A stretch of DNA of 38,052 bases from an uncultured Bacilli bacterium (GTDB lineage Bacteria > Bacillota_I > Bacilli_A > RF39 > UBA660): NCBI GenBank assembly GCA_944332265.1, contig CALVJQ010000014.1, positions 1-38,052 of the forward strand. Reading direction: 5' to 3'. Positions 31,436 through 38,052 of the stretch are shown here, piece after piece (the stretch's first letter is position 1; the number at the start of each line of letters is the position of its first letter). A model generated the notes under the pieces. That model saw nothing but the letters and a program-made list of their open reading frames with translations, was not told the origin of the DNA and did no database searches. Both the position numbers and the translations under genes were made by a program.

Positions 31436-31478
31436 ATAATCACCTAATAAAGTATATGAATTATCTTAATAAAAAATG

Positions 31479-31505
31479 AAAAAATCTACATTAAATGTAG
31501 ATTTT
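31479..31505 (-). terminator. Terminator after the YfcC-like transporter gene
   Basis: An 11-bp stem (AAAATCTACAT at 31505-31495 with ATGTAGATTTT at 31491-31481), 3-base loop, followed by two groups of Ts on the minus strand. It overlaps the stop codon. Confidence 0.85.
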
Positions 31506-32922
31506 AAACATATAATACAATTGCCATTATTAATAAAGCCACTAACATAAATGCTAAGACAAATTTCCAAATATATTTCAACCAATCTTTATAAGAAACA
31601 TTTAAATATGTTAAAGCTGATAATAATATAAAACTTGTAGGTCCAGCAATTAAAGCTAAACCAGTTCCTAGTCTCCATAAAATAATAGATGCTACAACAC
31701 TACTTGTAAAAGCAACTGCTAAATAAGGAGCAAATGTAAATGCTGAATAGCTAGGATCTCCAATAAATATTTGGGCAATAATAGCAATTAATAATAGTAA
31801 CAACACATTAAATGTTCCATCTCCGAACAAATAATTAATCATTGTATTTTGCCATGGGAAACTTGTTGCTAAGAATAAAAGAACATAAGATAATGCAAAA
31901 ATAAATGCAACTTTGCTTATTCTTCTCATTCCACGTCCAAAGAATTTAATAAATTCATCAACTTTCATCTTATTTACCAATGCAATAATTACAACACCAA
32001 CAAATAAGAAGAACATAATATTCATTAAACTTTCCCATTCTCCAAAGCCAGTAAAATAACTACCTAACAATGAATAAAAAATTGGAACATCAGCAATTTC
32101 AAATGCAGAAGTAAAACTTGTATGTAATTCAGAAAAGAAATTAATACCAAAGCTATCAAACCAAGATATATAACCTAAAACAGCATTAACAATTATTATT
32201 ATTGAAACTACAATAATAGGCCATATTTTTACCTTACGAGATTTTTTTACTTTACTTTCATCTAAAGGTACAGGATAAAACATATCATCCTCAGTTTCAG
32301 AAACATTACAATTTTTCTTCATATGCAAAATTGCAAATAAAGTAAATAGAATATAAGCTGCTAAAAATAAAGCTACTTTTACTCCCATCCAGTCCATAAT
32401 TTCTACTCCAGTAGATTCATATAAATACTGAGCTTCTCCTAACCCAAAGGTTAGACCTAAATATCCAATAAATATACCACCAAATCCTGCACTTAAAGCA
32501 GTTATTTTATCATAACCATTTCTTAAAAATACAGATATAATAAATGGCGATAAAAATAATAAAGATAATATATTATTACTTATAGATATATATGCTCCAG
32601 TTAATAATAAAACTATAGCCAAAGCAATACTTTCCTTGCCTTTAATTAAATTAGCAGTCTTATCAACTAACTTACGATAAATTTTTGTTTGTGATAAAAC
32701 TCCATAACAACCACCTATTAAGAAAATATAAAATAACTCATATCTCTTATAGTACATGGCTGACAAAACTAAAGCAAATAAATCAAAAAGTCCTGCTCTA
32801 TAATAACCTGCTGGCGAAAAACTTCCTGAATTAAATACACCAGCTTCTACTATCCATGACATTACTAAACAAATTAACATCATAAATAATAAAATAAATA
32901 TTTTATCATTTTTATTTTTCAT
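31504..32922 (-). CDS. Polytopic membrane transporter, YfcC / C4-dicarboxylate carrier-like
   Basis: About 11-12 hydrophobic segments over 472 residues. The N-terminus (LICLVMSWIVEAGVFNSGSF, then SPAGYYRAGLFDLF) resembles the YfcC-like C4-dicarboxylate anaerobic carriers of the ion transporter superfamily, where the first helix is followed by a PAG-type motif. YISISNNILSLLFLSPFII and FPWQNTMINYLFGDG may be re-entrant hairpins. Substrate unknown; the family call is by overall likeness and moderate. Two ATGs are adjacent; I prefer the second (32922-32920) because GGAGG is better spaced. A TGTTATAAT extended -10 lies upstream at about 32950. Confidence 0.6.
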   Translation of the reverse strand: MKNKNDKIFILLFMMLICLVMSWIVEAGVFNSGSFSPAGYYRAGLFDLFALVLSAMYYKRYELFYIFLIGGCYGVLSQTKIYRKLVDKTANLIKGKESIALAIVLLLTGAYISISNNILSLLFLSPFIISVFLRNGYDKITALSAGFGGIFIGYLGLTFGLGEAQYLYESTGVEIMDWMGVKVALFLAAYILFTLFAILHMKKNCNVSETEDDMFYPVPLDESKVKKSRKVKIWPIIVVSIIIIVNAVLGYISWFDSFGINFFSELHTSFTSAFEIADVPIFYSLLGSYFTGFGEWESLMNIMFFLFVGVVIIALVNKMKVDEFIKFFGRGMRRISKVAFIFALSYVLLFLATSFPWQNTMINYLFGDGTFNVLLLLLIAIIAQIFIGDPSYSAFTFAPYLAVAFTSSVVASIILWRLGTGLALIAGPTSFILLSALTYLNVSYKDWLKYIWKFVLAFMLVALLIMAIVLYV

Positions 32923-33032
32923 CATATCCCTCCTTTAAAAATTATAACATAATAATTAATAAAAGACGTAAAAATAAACTACTATTAAGCCTAAAATACT
33001 TAAAAAATAACATAAAATCATAATTATAAATT

Positions 33033-33064
33033 AAAAAGTCTAATACAATATTAGACTTTTAATT
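33033..33064 (-). terminator. Terminator after lysS
   Basis: Minus strand stem AAAGTCTAATA / TATTAGACTTT with a 3-base loop and a short T-run, directly after the lysS stop codon. Strong intrinsic terminator. Confidence 0.87.
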
Positions 33065-34550
33065 AATTTCGTTCTTTCATTGTTGGAAACAATAATACAT
33101 CTCTTATAGATTCTTGTTCTAAGAATAACATACACAATCTATCGATTCCATAACCAATTCCTCCAGCTGGAGGCATTCCATATTCCAATGCTTCAACAAA
33201 ATCCATATCAATATCATTTGCTTCATCATTTCCTAAATCTCTTTCTGCTAACTGAGCCTCAAATCTTTCTAATTGATCTACTGGATCATTTAGTTCAGTA
33301 TAAGCATTAGCAAATTCTTTTCCCGCAATAAATAACTCAAAACGATCAACAAAACGAGGATCTTCAGGATTTTTCTTTGTTAATGGACTAATCTCAATAG
33401 GATGACCATATAAGAAAGTTGGTTGAATTAAAGTTTCCTCTACATATTTTTCAAAGAATAAATTAACAATATGACCAAAAGACTTCTCATGTTCTTGAAC
33501 TTCAATATGATGTTCACTAGCCAAATCTAAAGCCTTCTCTAAAGTCATGTCCTTATCCTTAAAATCTATACCAGTTTGTTCTTTAATTGCCTCAGTCATA
33601 CTAATTCTCTTCCAAGGACCTTCTAAGTTAATATCATAACCACCAAATTTATAATCCATTTTATTAAATACATCTTTAGCAATAGTTTGGAACATCTTCT
33701 CTGTTAAATCCATCATTCCTTCTAAATCACTATATGCTAAATAAGCCTCCATTAAAGTAAATTCTGGATTATGTTTAGTATCCATTCCTTCGTTTCTAAA
33801 TACTCTACCTATTTCATAAACTGCTTCCATACCTCCAACTAATAATCTTTTTAAAGGTAATTCTAAAGCAATTCTTAAATACATATCTAAATCTTGAGTA
33901 TTATGATGAGTAACAAAAGGCCTTGCACTAGCTCCCGTAAGTAAAGTTGTAAGAATAGGAGTTTCAACTTCGGTAAAACCTCTTCCATCCATATAATTTT
34001 GAATACATCTAATTATTTTAGGACGCATAAACGCAACTTTTCTAGATTCATCATTCATTATTAAATCAACGTAACGTCTTCTATATCTTTCTTCAATATC
34101 TGTTAAACCATGGAATTTCTCTGGTAATGGTTTCAACGCTTTAACTAAATGAGTATATTCTAAACATTTAATTGTAACTTCCCCAGTTTTAGTCTTCATT
34201 ATTTTCCCACGTACTCCAACAATATCTCCAATATCAGCAGTCTTAAATAATGAATACACTTCTTCCCCAACATCATTAATTGAGATATAAATTTGAATAG
34301 AATCAGTTTTATCTTTAATTGTAAAGAAAGATGCTTTCCCCATTTTTCTAATAAACATAATTCTTCCTGCAACTACCGCTTCATCATCCATTTCTGCAAA
34401 AGCATCATGATCTATATCTGCATATTTATCTTTAATATCTTTTGCCCAAGCAGTTCTATCAAAACGATGACCAAATGGATCCATTCCCATTTCTCGTAAT
34501 TGTAAAGCCTTTTCCCTTCTTACTAATTCTTGCTCTGTAAACTCACGCAT
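33063..34550 (-). CDS. lysS: Lysyl-tRNA synthetase (class II)
   Basis: Charges tRNA-Lys. The 495 residues have the N-terminal OB-fold anticodon-binding domain (about 55-150, VAGRIMFIRKMGKASFFTIK). The class II catalytic core follows: motif 1 around GRGFTEVETPIL, motif 2 with EIGRVFRNEGMDTKHNPEFT, and motif 3 GGIGYGIDRLCMLF near the C-terminus. Length is normal (about 495). The start follows AGGAGAG. Expression is probably controlled by the T-box leader just upstream, which reads the charge state of tRNA-Lys. Confidence 0.98.
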   Translation of the reverse strand: MREFTEQELVRREKALQLREMGMDPFGHRFDRTAWAKDIKDKYADIDHDAFAEMDDEAVVAGRIMFIRKMGKASFFTIKDKTDSIQIYISINDVGEEVYSLFKTADIGDIVGVRGKIMKTKTGEVTIKCLEYTHLVKALKPLPEKFHGLTDIEERYRRRYVDLIMNDESRKVAFMRPKIIRCIQNYMDGRGFTEVETPILTTLLTGASARPFVTHHNTQDLDMYLRIALELPLKRLLVGGMEAVYEIGRVFRNEGMDTKHNPEFTLMEAYLAYSDLEGMMDLTEKMFQTIAKDVFNKMDYKFGGYDINLEGPWKRISMTEAIKEQTGIDFKDKDMTLEKALDLASEHHIEVQEHEKSFGHIVNLFFEKYVEETLIQPTFLYGHPIEISPLTKKNPEDPRFVDRFELFIAGKEFANAYTELNDPVDQLERFEAQLAERDLGNDEANDIDMDFVEALEYGMPPAGGIGYGIDRLCMLFLEQESIRDVLLFPTMKERN

Positions 34551-34575
34551 TTTTTATCTCTCCTTCTTTATAATA

Positions 34576-34787
34576 AAAAAAGTTATAGACTAAAGGGGCG
34601 AAATATTCGCGGTACCACCCTTCTTCAATCTATAACTTGATTATCTCTTTAATCTTTAACGGAATCATCCGGGCTTAAGCCACTCAAAGGTTTTTATTCA
34701 TATTAGGCTTATTACTAGTTCCCACCATCCTAGCTCTCTTTAAACAGTATCTAATACTACTCGTCCTTATCAGCGATTTCTGCGCTA
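34576..34787 (-). ncRNA. T-box leader with a Lys (AAA) specifier
   Basis: The minus strand carries the T-box core AGGGTGGTACCGCG (34621-34608), canonical for tRNA acceptor-end sensing. Upstream is a stem I with GAGTAG on its 5' side (S-turn) and GAATAAAA on its 3' side, in the specifier-loop arrangement GAA-N-codon-A. The specifier codon is AAA at 34695-34693, i.e. Lys, matching lysS. Downstream, AAGTTATAGA and TCTATAACTT plus inner pairs form a long terminator stem ending in seven Ts (about 34637-34574), which the antiterminator would replace when uncharged tRNA-Lys binds. Boundaries are approximate. Confidence 0.93.
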
Positions 34788-34816
34788 ATAATACTATAGT
34801 TTTTTTAATTTGTCAA
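34788..34816 (-). promoter_or_regulatory. Consensus promoter of the lysS T-box transcript
   Basis: Minus strand: -35 TTGACA at 34816-34811, exactly 17 bases, -10 TATTAT at 34793-34788. The -35 begins seven bases after the stop codon of the preceding gene. Confidence 0.88.
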
Positions 34817-34822
34817 ACTATT

Positions 34823-35764
34823 TTAATCATCTATAAAACTTAAAGTTAAACACATTCTACTGTTTTCTGGTTTATCTAATTCTTTTTTTACTTCTTTTAC
34901 TTTATCAATTAAATCTTTAACTAATTTAACTGTTTCATTTTCCCCATTATATATATCTATTATATCTTTTGGAATTTCACTATTAAACCCATATTGCTTA
35001 ATTAAATCAACTATTTCTTCTCTATGAATTTGCTTTGCCAAAGGCCAAGTATCTGAAAAACTACCATTTGGTAAAATAAACCTTGTTTTAATATACCTTA
35101 AAACGTCTCTTTCTTTATATAAATTATAAGCTCCCTCATGTAATACTCTTGTTAAACCAAATTCATTAATTGCCATCAATTTATAACCAATTTGTTCATA
35201 ATCGAATTTTAAACTTTTAAAATATTTAGCTCTTCTCGGTAATAGCCCAACATGATAATTTTTTGAATTTTTATACTTTTCATCTATATAAACAGCATCA
35301 ATAACCTTTGTATGAAAATGATATACTTTATTAAAAGAACCTTCATTATACATTTGTTGATACCTTAATTCACATAAGACATCATTTTGTGGATCATATT
35401 GTTTATAAGATATACAACCCGTATAACCTTCATCATCTGGCACCGGCAAAGAATAAAAATTCAAAACATGTTCATGATTATTTTCATCAATAAGGTAAAA
35501 ATTATCACTAAAATATACCTGAAAAGGTTCAATATATACTGAAATTAAATTATCTTCTTCATCTACACTAAAATATATAGGATTATTATCTTTATCTATA
35601 TAAACACAACCATTTTCACATCGTGCTAAAAAACATAACTTATCATCAGACAAAATAGCAAACATTTTAATATCTTCTTTTCCAAATACATCATATAAAA
35701 TATTCATTACATTAGGAATTTTAGCAACTACATCATCATCACATTCTATAATCTTATTTTGCAT
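34823..35764 (-). CDS. Tandem paralogue 3 of an uncharacterised three-gene family
   Basis: No family recognised. The 313 residues share a layout with the two genes upstream: a mixed beta-rich N-terminal half, a GYTGCISYKQYD and LCELRYQQMYN segment in the middle (about 138-165), an INEFGLTRVLHEGAYNLYK segment later, and a helical end (EIVDLIKQYGFNSEIPKDI). No membrane segment or signal, so probably cytoplasmic. I start it at the second of two adjacent ATGs (35764-35762), six bases after GGAGG. The start lies inside the last codons of its neighbour, so translation is coupled. Confidence 0.65.
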   Translation of the reverse strand: MQNKIIECDDDVVAKIPNVMNILYDVFGKEDIKMFAILSDDKLCFLARCENGCVYIDKDNNPIYFSVDEEDNLISVYIEPFQVYFSDNFYLIDENNHEHVLNFYSLPVPDDEGYTGCISYKQYDPQNDVLCELRYQQMYNEGSFNKVYHFHTKVIDAVYIDEKYKNSKNYHVGLLPRRAKYFKSLKFDYEQIGYKLMAINEFGLTRVLHEGAYNLYKERDVLRYIKTRFILPNGSFSDTWPLAKQIHREEIVDLIKQYGFNSEIPKDIIDIYNGENETVKLVKDLIDKVKEVKKELDKPENSRMCLTLSFIDD

Positions 35765-36704
35765 CATTATCCTCCATAGTAAAATTTAATTTTCTTTCTT
35801 CCTCGACTGAACCCATCTCATATTCTTTAATAAAACTAGCAATTTCTTTATACTCTTCAAGTATTTGATTATTACCATTAACCGAATCAAATAGATAATC
35901 AGGAATAGAAAATCTAAACCCTAATTTCTCAATATAAGATTTCATCTGTTCAAAAGTATTATGAACTAAAGGTAAAAACACTAATGCTTGATTATCTTTA
36001 ATAGTTCTATTAAATTTAAAATATCGATGTAATGTCTCTTCTTTTTGTAATTCATATGCCCCATGTTTTAAAAAATTAAATAGTCCATATTCTCTAATCG
36101 TAACCCAATTATAATTAAGAAAATCATTATCATAATTGCACTCCCCTTTGATATACCTATCGGTCTTCAAAGGTCCATAAGTATTCCCATTTTTAACAGA
36201 TAATCCATGTTCAACAATAATTTGAAAAGGCATTCTCTCTTTTGCGTAATAATAAACATTTTTTTTATGATTATACATTTGCTGATAAGTTAATGTAAGT
36301 CTTTTATTACTTTTTTCATCAAATTGAACATATATAATAATCCCATCATATCCATCATTATCTACTCCATTTGACCTTTTATATAATGATAAAGATTGTA
36401 CTATCGAACTATCTCTTTCTTGAACAGTTAACAAATCATCATACATCGTTAATTCATAATCATCAAAGCCAGCTTGAAAGATATTATAATTATCATCTAA
36501 AGAAAACATTTCATAACTAATATTTTTACCTTCTAAGGTATACAAAATACATAAATTATTTCTTCTTTGTAAAATTTTTGTCTGACCATTAACTTCTATT
36601 TTAAAATAAATCCCCTCTAAATCACCAAACAAATCATTTATAAAATAAAATATCAAATTGTATTTTGGAATATCCATTTCTTTTAATTCTTTAATCGTTA
36701 CCAT
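35754..36704 (-). CDS. Tandem paralogue 2 of an uncharacterised three-gene family
   Basis: No family recognised. The 316 residues match the downstream gene in pattern: GYDGIIIYVQFD then LTLTYQQMYNHKK (about 118-148), IREYGLFNFLKHGAYELQKE (about 200-219), and a C-terminal SYIEKLGFRFSIPDYLFD. The two are clear homologues of low identity. No signal or membrane segment. The start follows AGGTGG, which overlaps the TAG stop of the gene upstream. It overlaps the downstream gene by 11-14 bases. All three form one operon. Confidence 0.66.
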   Translation of the reverse strand: MVTIKELKEMDIPKYNLIFYFINDLFGDLEGIYFKIEVNGQTKILQRRNNLCILYTLEGKNISYEMFSLDDNYNIFQAGFDDYELTMYDDLLTVQERDSSIVQSLSLYKRSNGVDNDGYDGIIIYVQFDEKSNKRLTLTYQQMYNHKKNVYYYAKERMPFQIIVEHGLSVKNGNTYGPLKTDRYIKGECNYDNDFLNYNWVTIREYGLFNFLKHGAYELQKEETLHRYFKFNRTIKDNQALVFLPLVHNTFEQMKSYIEKLGFRFSIPDYLFDSVNGNNQILEEYKEIASFIKEYEMGSVEEERKLNFTMEDNDAK

Positions 36705-36715
36705 AATTTAACCAC

Positions 36716-37639
36716 CTATTTCCCTATTTTAAATTCTAAATTCTTATTATAAACATCTATAATAGCTTGATATTCTTCTATTATAAATTCTCTATTATTA
36801 AAAAAATCTATTAAAGTATCAGGTATATTTAATAAAAAACCTTTACTTAAAACTATATCCTTCATATCCTGCACTTTAATCCCCTTTAAAAAAGGAAAAC
36901 CAGTTATAGTTATATAATCTCCTATATGAAATAACTCCCTATAAAATCTTGAAAAAGACACTTCATTATCATATAACGAAACAGTATTATCACTTGTAAT
37001 CGCATCAATACCAAACTCTCTTAATGCAACCAAGTCATATTGCCATCTATTATCCATGATATCAAAATCCAAACGATAAAAAGCATCTTTTCTTTTTCCA
37101 AAATAACTTTTACCTAAAACTCCATTTTCAAAAATATACAAAAAAGGATCTCTAATATAAGCACCATATAATTTTTTATTATTAATTTCTCCATGAGTCA
37201 TTTGCTCATAACGCATAGTTAAACTTATATCATCATTAGCTTTATATTGCCCAAAGTCTAAAACCGCATTATTTAAAACTCCATTTAATTCATTAATATC
37301 CTTACTTAATTGCAAATAATATCTATTTTTCATTTCATCAATTAACATAACTCCATTATCTAATAAAACGAATTGATAATCTTTATCAAAAACTTTTTTA
37401 GTAAAAGATATTAACTGCATATTATCATCAACCTGCATAATGTTATATATAACATCATGCTTACTATTCAAATATAAACAGAAAAAAATATTATTACTAT
37501 AAAACAAATAATACTCTTTATTATCTATTAAAACTGAAAATCCATCAGCTATATCCCATCCAAGCATTTGAATTGTTGCTAATATTCTTTTACCTAATTT
37601 AGTACTCGTATCTATGTTAATTCTGCCAATATCAACCAT
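36716..37639 (-). CDS. Tandem paralogue 1 of an uncharacterised three-gene family
   Basis: No family recognised; the most divergent of the three. The 307 residues keep the shared landmarks: FGQYKANDDISLTMRYEQMT (about 129-148), VALREFGIDAITSDNTVSLY (about 205-224), and VLSKGFLLNIPDTLIDFFNN near the end. The start follows GGTGGAG. It is the first gene of the operon and has a good promoter of its own just upstream. Probably cytoplasmic. Confidence 0.64.
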   Translation of the reverse strand: MVDIGRINIDTSTKLGKRILATIQMLGWDIADGFSVLIDNKEYYLFYSNNIFFCLYLNSKHDVIYNIMQVDDNMQLISFTKKVFDKDYQFVLLDNGVMLIDEMKNRYYLQLSKDINELNGVLNNAVLDFGQYKANDDISLTMRYEQMTHGEINNKKLYGAYIRDPFLYIFENGVLGKSYFGKRKDAFYRLDFDIMDNRWQYDLVALREFGIDAITSDNTVSLYDNEVSFSRFYRELFHIGDYITITGFPFLKGIKVQDMKDIVLSKGFLLNIPDTLIDFFNNREFIIEEYQAIIDVYNKNLEFKIGK

Positions 37640-37662
37640 AACTCCACCAACTTTTTCTCTTT

Positions 37663-37691
37663 ATTATAGTAATTAACCTAAAATATAGCAA
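37663..37691 (-). promoter_or_regulatory. Promoter of the three-paralogue operon
   Basis: Minus strand: -35 TTGCTA at 37691-37686, 17 bases, -10 TATAAT at 37668-37663. It starts just after the typA terminator. Confidence 0.78.
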
Positions 37692-37716
37692 GAAAAAAAG
37701 TAGAATAATCTACTTT
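37690..37716 (-). terminator. Terminator after typA
   Basis: An 8-bp stem (AAAGTAGA at 37716-37709 with TCTACTTT at 37704-37697), 4-base loop, then Ts on the minus strand, overlapping the typA stop codon. Confidence 0.87.
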
Positions 37717-38052
37717 CTATTTAATCTAAATCTTTCATTAGGATCTAAGATTTTCTTTCTTAATCTAATAGCATTAGGTGTAACTTCAACTAGCTCATCA
37801 TCTTGAATAAATTCCAATGCTTCTTCCAAACTAAATGTCTTTGGTTTAATTAAAGCAATCGCCTCATCAGATCCAGAAGCTCTAGTATTAGTTAATTGTT
37901 TATTTTTACAAGGATTAACATTTAAATCATTATCACGATTATGAATTCCTACAATCATTCCAACATATACTTCTTCAGCAGGTCCAACTATTAAAGTGCC
38001 TCTATCTTGTAAATTAAATAATGAAAAACCAAGTGTTTTACCATTTTCCATT
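37710..38052 (-). CDS. typA: GTP-binding protein TypA/BipA, C-terminal part (runs off the right edge)
   Basis: Ribosome-associated translational GTPase. Only the last 113 or so residues are present. They match the BipA C-terminal domain: [20 protein letters not shown], then [58 protein letters not shown] and [20 protein letters not shown]. The GTPase domain and start lie beyond the window. Confidence 0.95.
   Translation of the reverse strand, partial: MENGKTLGFSLFNLQDRGTLIVGPAEEVYVGMIVGIHNRDNDLNVNPCKNKQLTNTRASGSDEAIALIKPKTFSLEEALEFIQDDELVEVTPNAIRLRKKILDPNERFRLNRK

Noticed and set aside
34293-34499. Plus-strand open frame opposite lysS
   Set aside because: Lies wholly within the conserved N-terminal domain of lysS and has no independent support.
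34576-34787. Lysine riboswitch (L-box) as the lysS leader
   Set aside because: The AGGGTGGTACCGCG core and specifier loop are T-box hallmarks; no L-box core was seen.
1-38052. Mycoplasma-type code with TGA read as Trp
   Set aside because: All Trp codons examined in about a dozen proteins are TGG and genes end properly without needing TGA readthrough.
1-38052. CRISPR arrays, insertion sequences, prophage, tRNA or rRNA genes
   Set aside because: No regularly spaced repeats, transposase or integrase motifs, or recognisable tRNA/rRNA sequences were seen on reading the window.

Overview
The window is a gene-dense, very AT-rich stretch of bacterial chromosome. It looks like a low-GC Bacillota/Bacilli genome, probably an uncultured host-associated lineage near the Erysipelotrichales/RF39/Mollicutes side. 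That placement is inference. The evidence is an L10 leader and a T-box leader, a SigH-type sigma factor with Bacillus-like synteny (mrnC-rlmB-sigH-secE-nusG-rplK-rplA-rplJ-rplL), strong AGGAGG ribosome binding sites, and consensus TTGACA-17-TATAAT promoters. Every Trp codon I spot-checked is TGG, so the code reads as standard. Even so, none of the 41 stop codons visible is TGA (30 TAA, 11 TAG).

Layout by region. All genes are on the minus strand except one regulator at 18368-18703. 1-3345: str operon (rpsL, rpsG, fusA, and the start of tuf, which runs off the left edge). 3493-4487: a pair of paralogous single-pass exported proteins, one with a prepilin-like N-terminus, in the place where rpoB/rpoC usually sit. 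4585-6977: rplK-rplA and rplJ-rplL, with an L1-type leader before rplK and an L10 leader before rplJ. 7131-8093: a BtaA/DUF3419-like SAM-binding protein with its own promoter, inserted between nusG and rplK. 8172-10864: mrnC, rlmB, sigH, secE, nusG. 10925-11877: two coiled-coil proteins of unknown function. 11958-18221: a run holding a radical SAM protein, a DUF7666-like protein, uvrA, a small protein, lgt and trxB. 18222-18367: divergent promoter region facing an XRE regulator. 18718-21917: an unknown protein, a short-chain dehydrogenase and a CBS/DRTGG family II pyrophosphatase. 21982-25399: an unknown 466-residue protein and uvrB. 25486-28946: three extremely AT-rich genes (VanZ-like, a coiled-coil protein, an exported protein). 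29000-32922: a YugP-type metallopeptidase homologue that has lost its zinc ligands, cysS, a stand-alone Clp N-domain protein, and a YfcC-like transporter. 33063-34816: lysS behind a T-box with a Lys (AAA) specifier. 34823-37639: three tandem, divergent paralogues of unknown function. 37710-38052: 3' end of typA/bipA.

Most of the window is translation machinery with classic leader-RNA feedback: L1 on rplK-rplA, L10(L12) on rplJ-rplL, uncharged tRNA-Lys on lysS, and a candidate structured leader on rpsL. Nucleotide excision repair (uvrA, uvrB) and lipoprotein maturation (lgt) are the other core functions. I see no obvious mobile element, CRISPR array, tRNA or rRNA. No gap above 300 bases lacks an explanation; the longest, 34551-34822, is the lysS T-box. 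The most interesting items are the pseudo-metallopeptidase, an Ile at the near-invariant Pro90-equivalent of ribosomal protein S12, the absence of TGA stops, and several uncharacterised gene families placed inside otherwise conserved operons. I did not find one clear-cut new multi-gene system.
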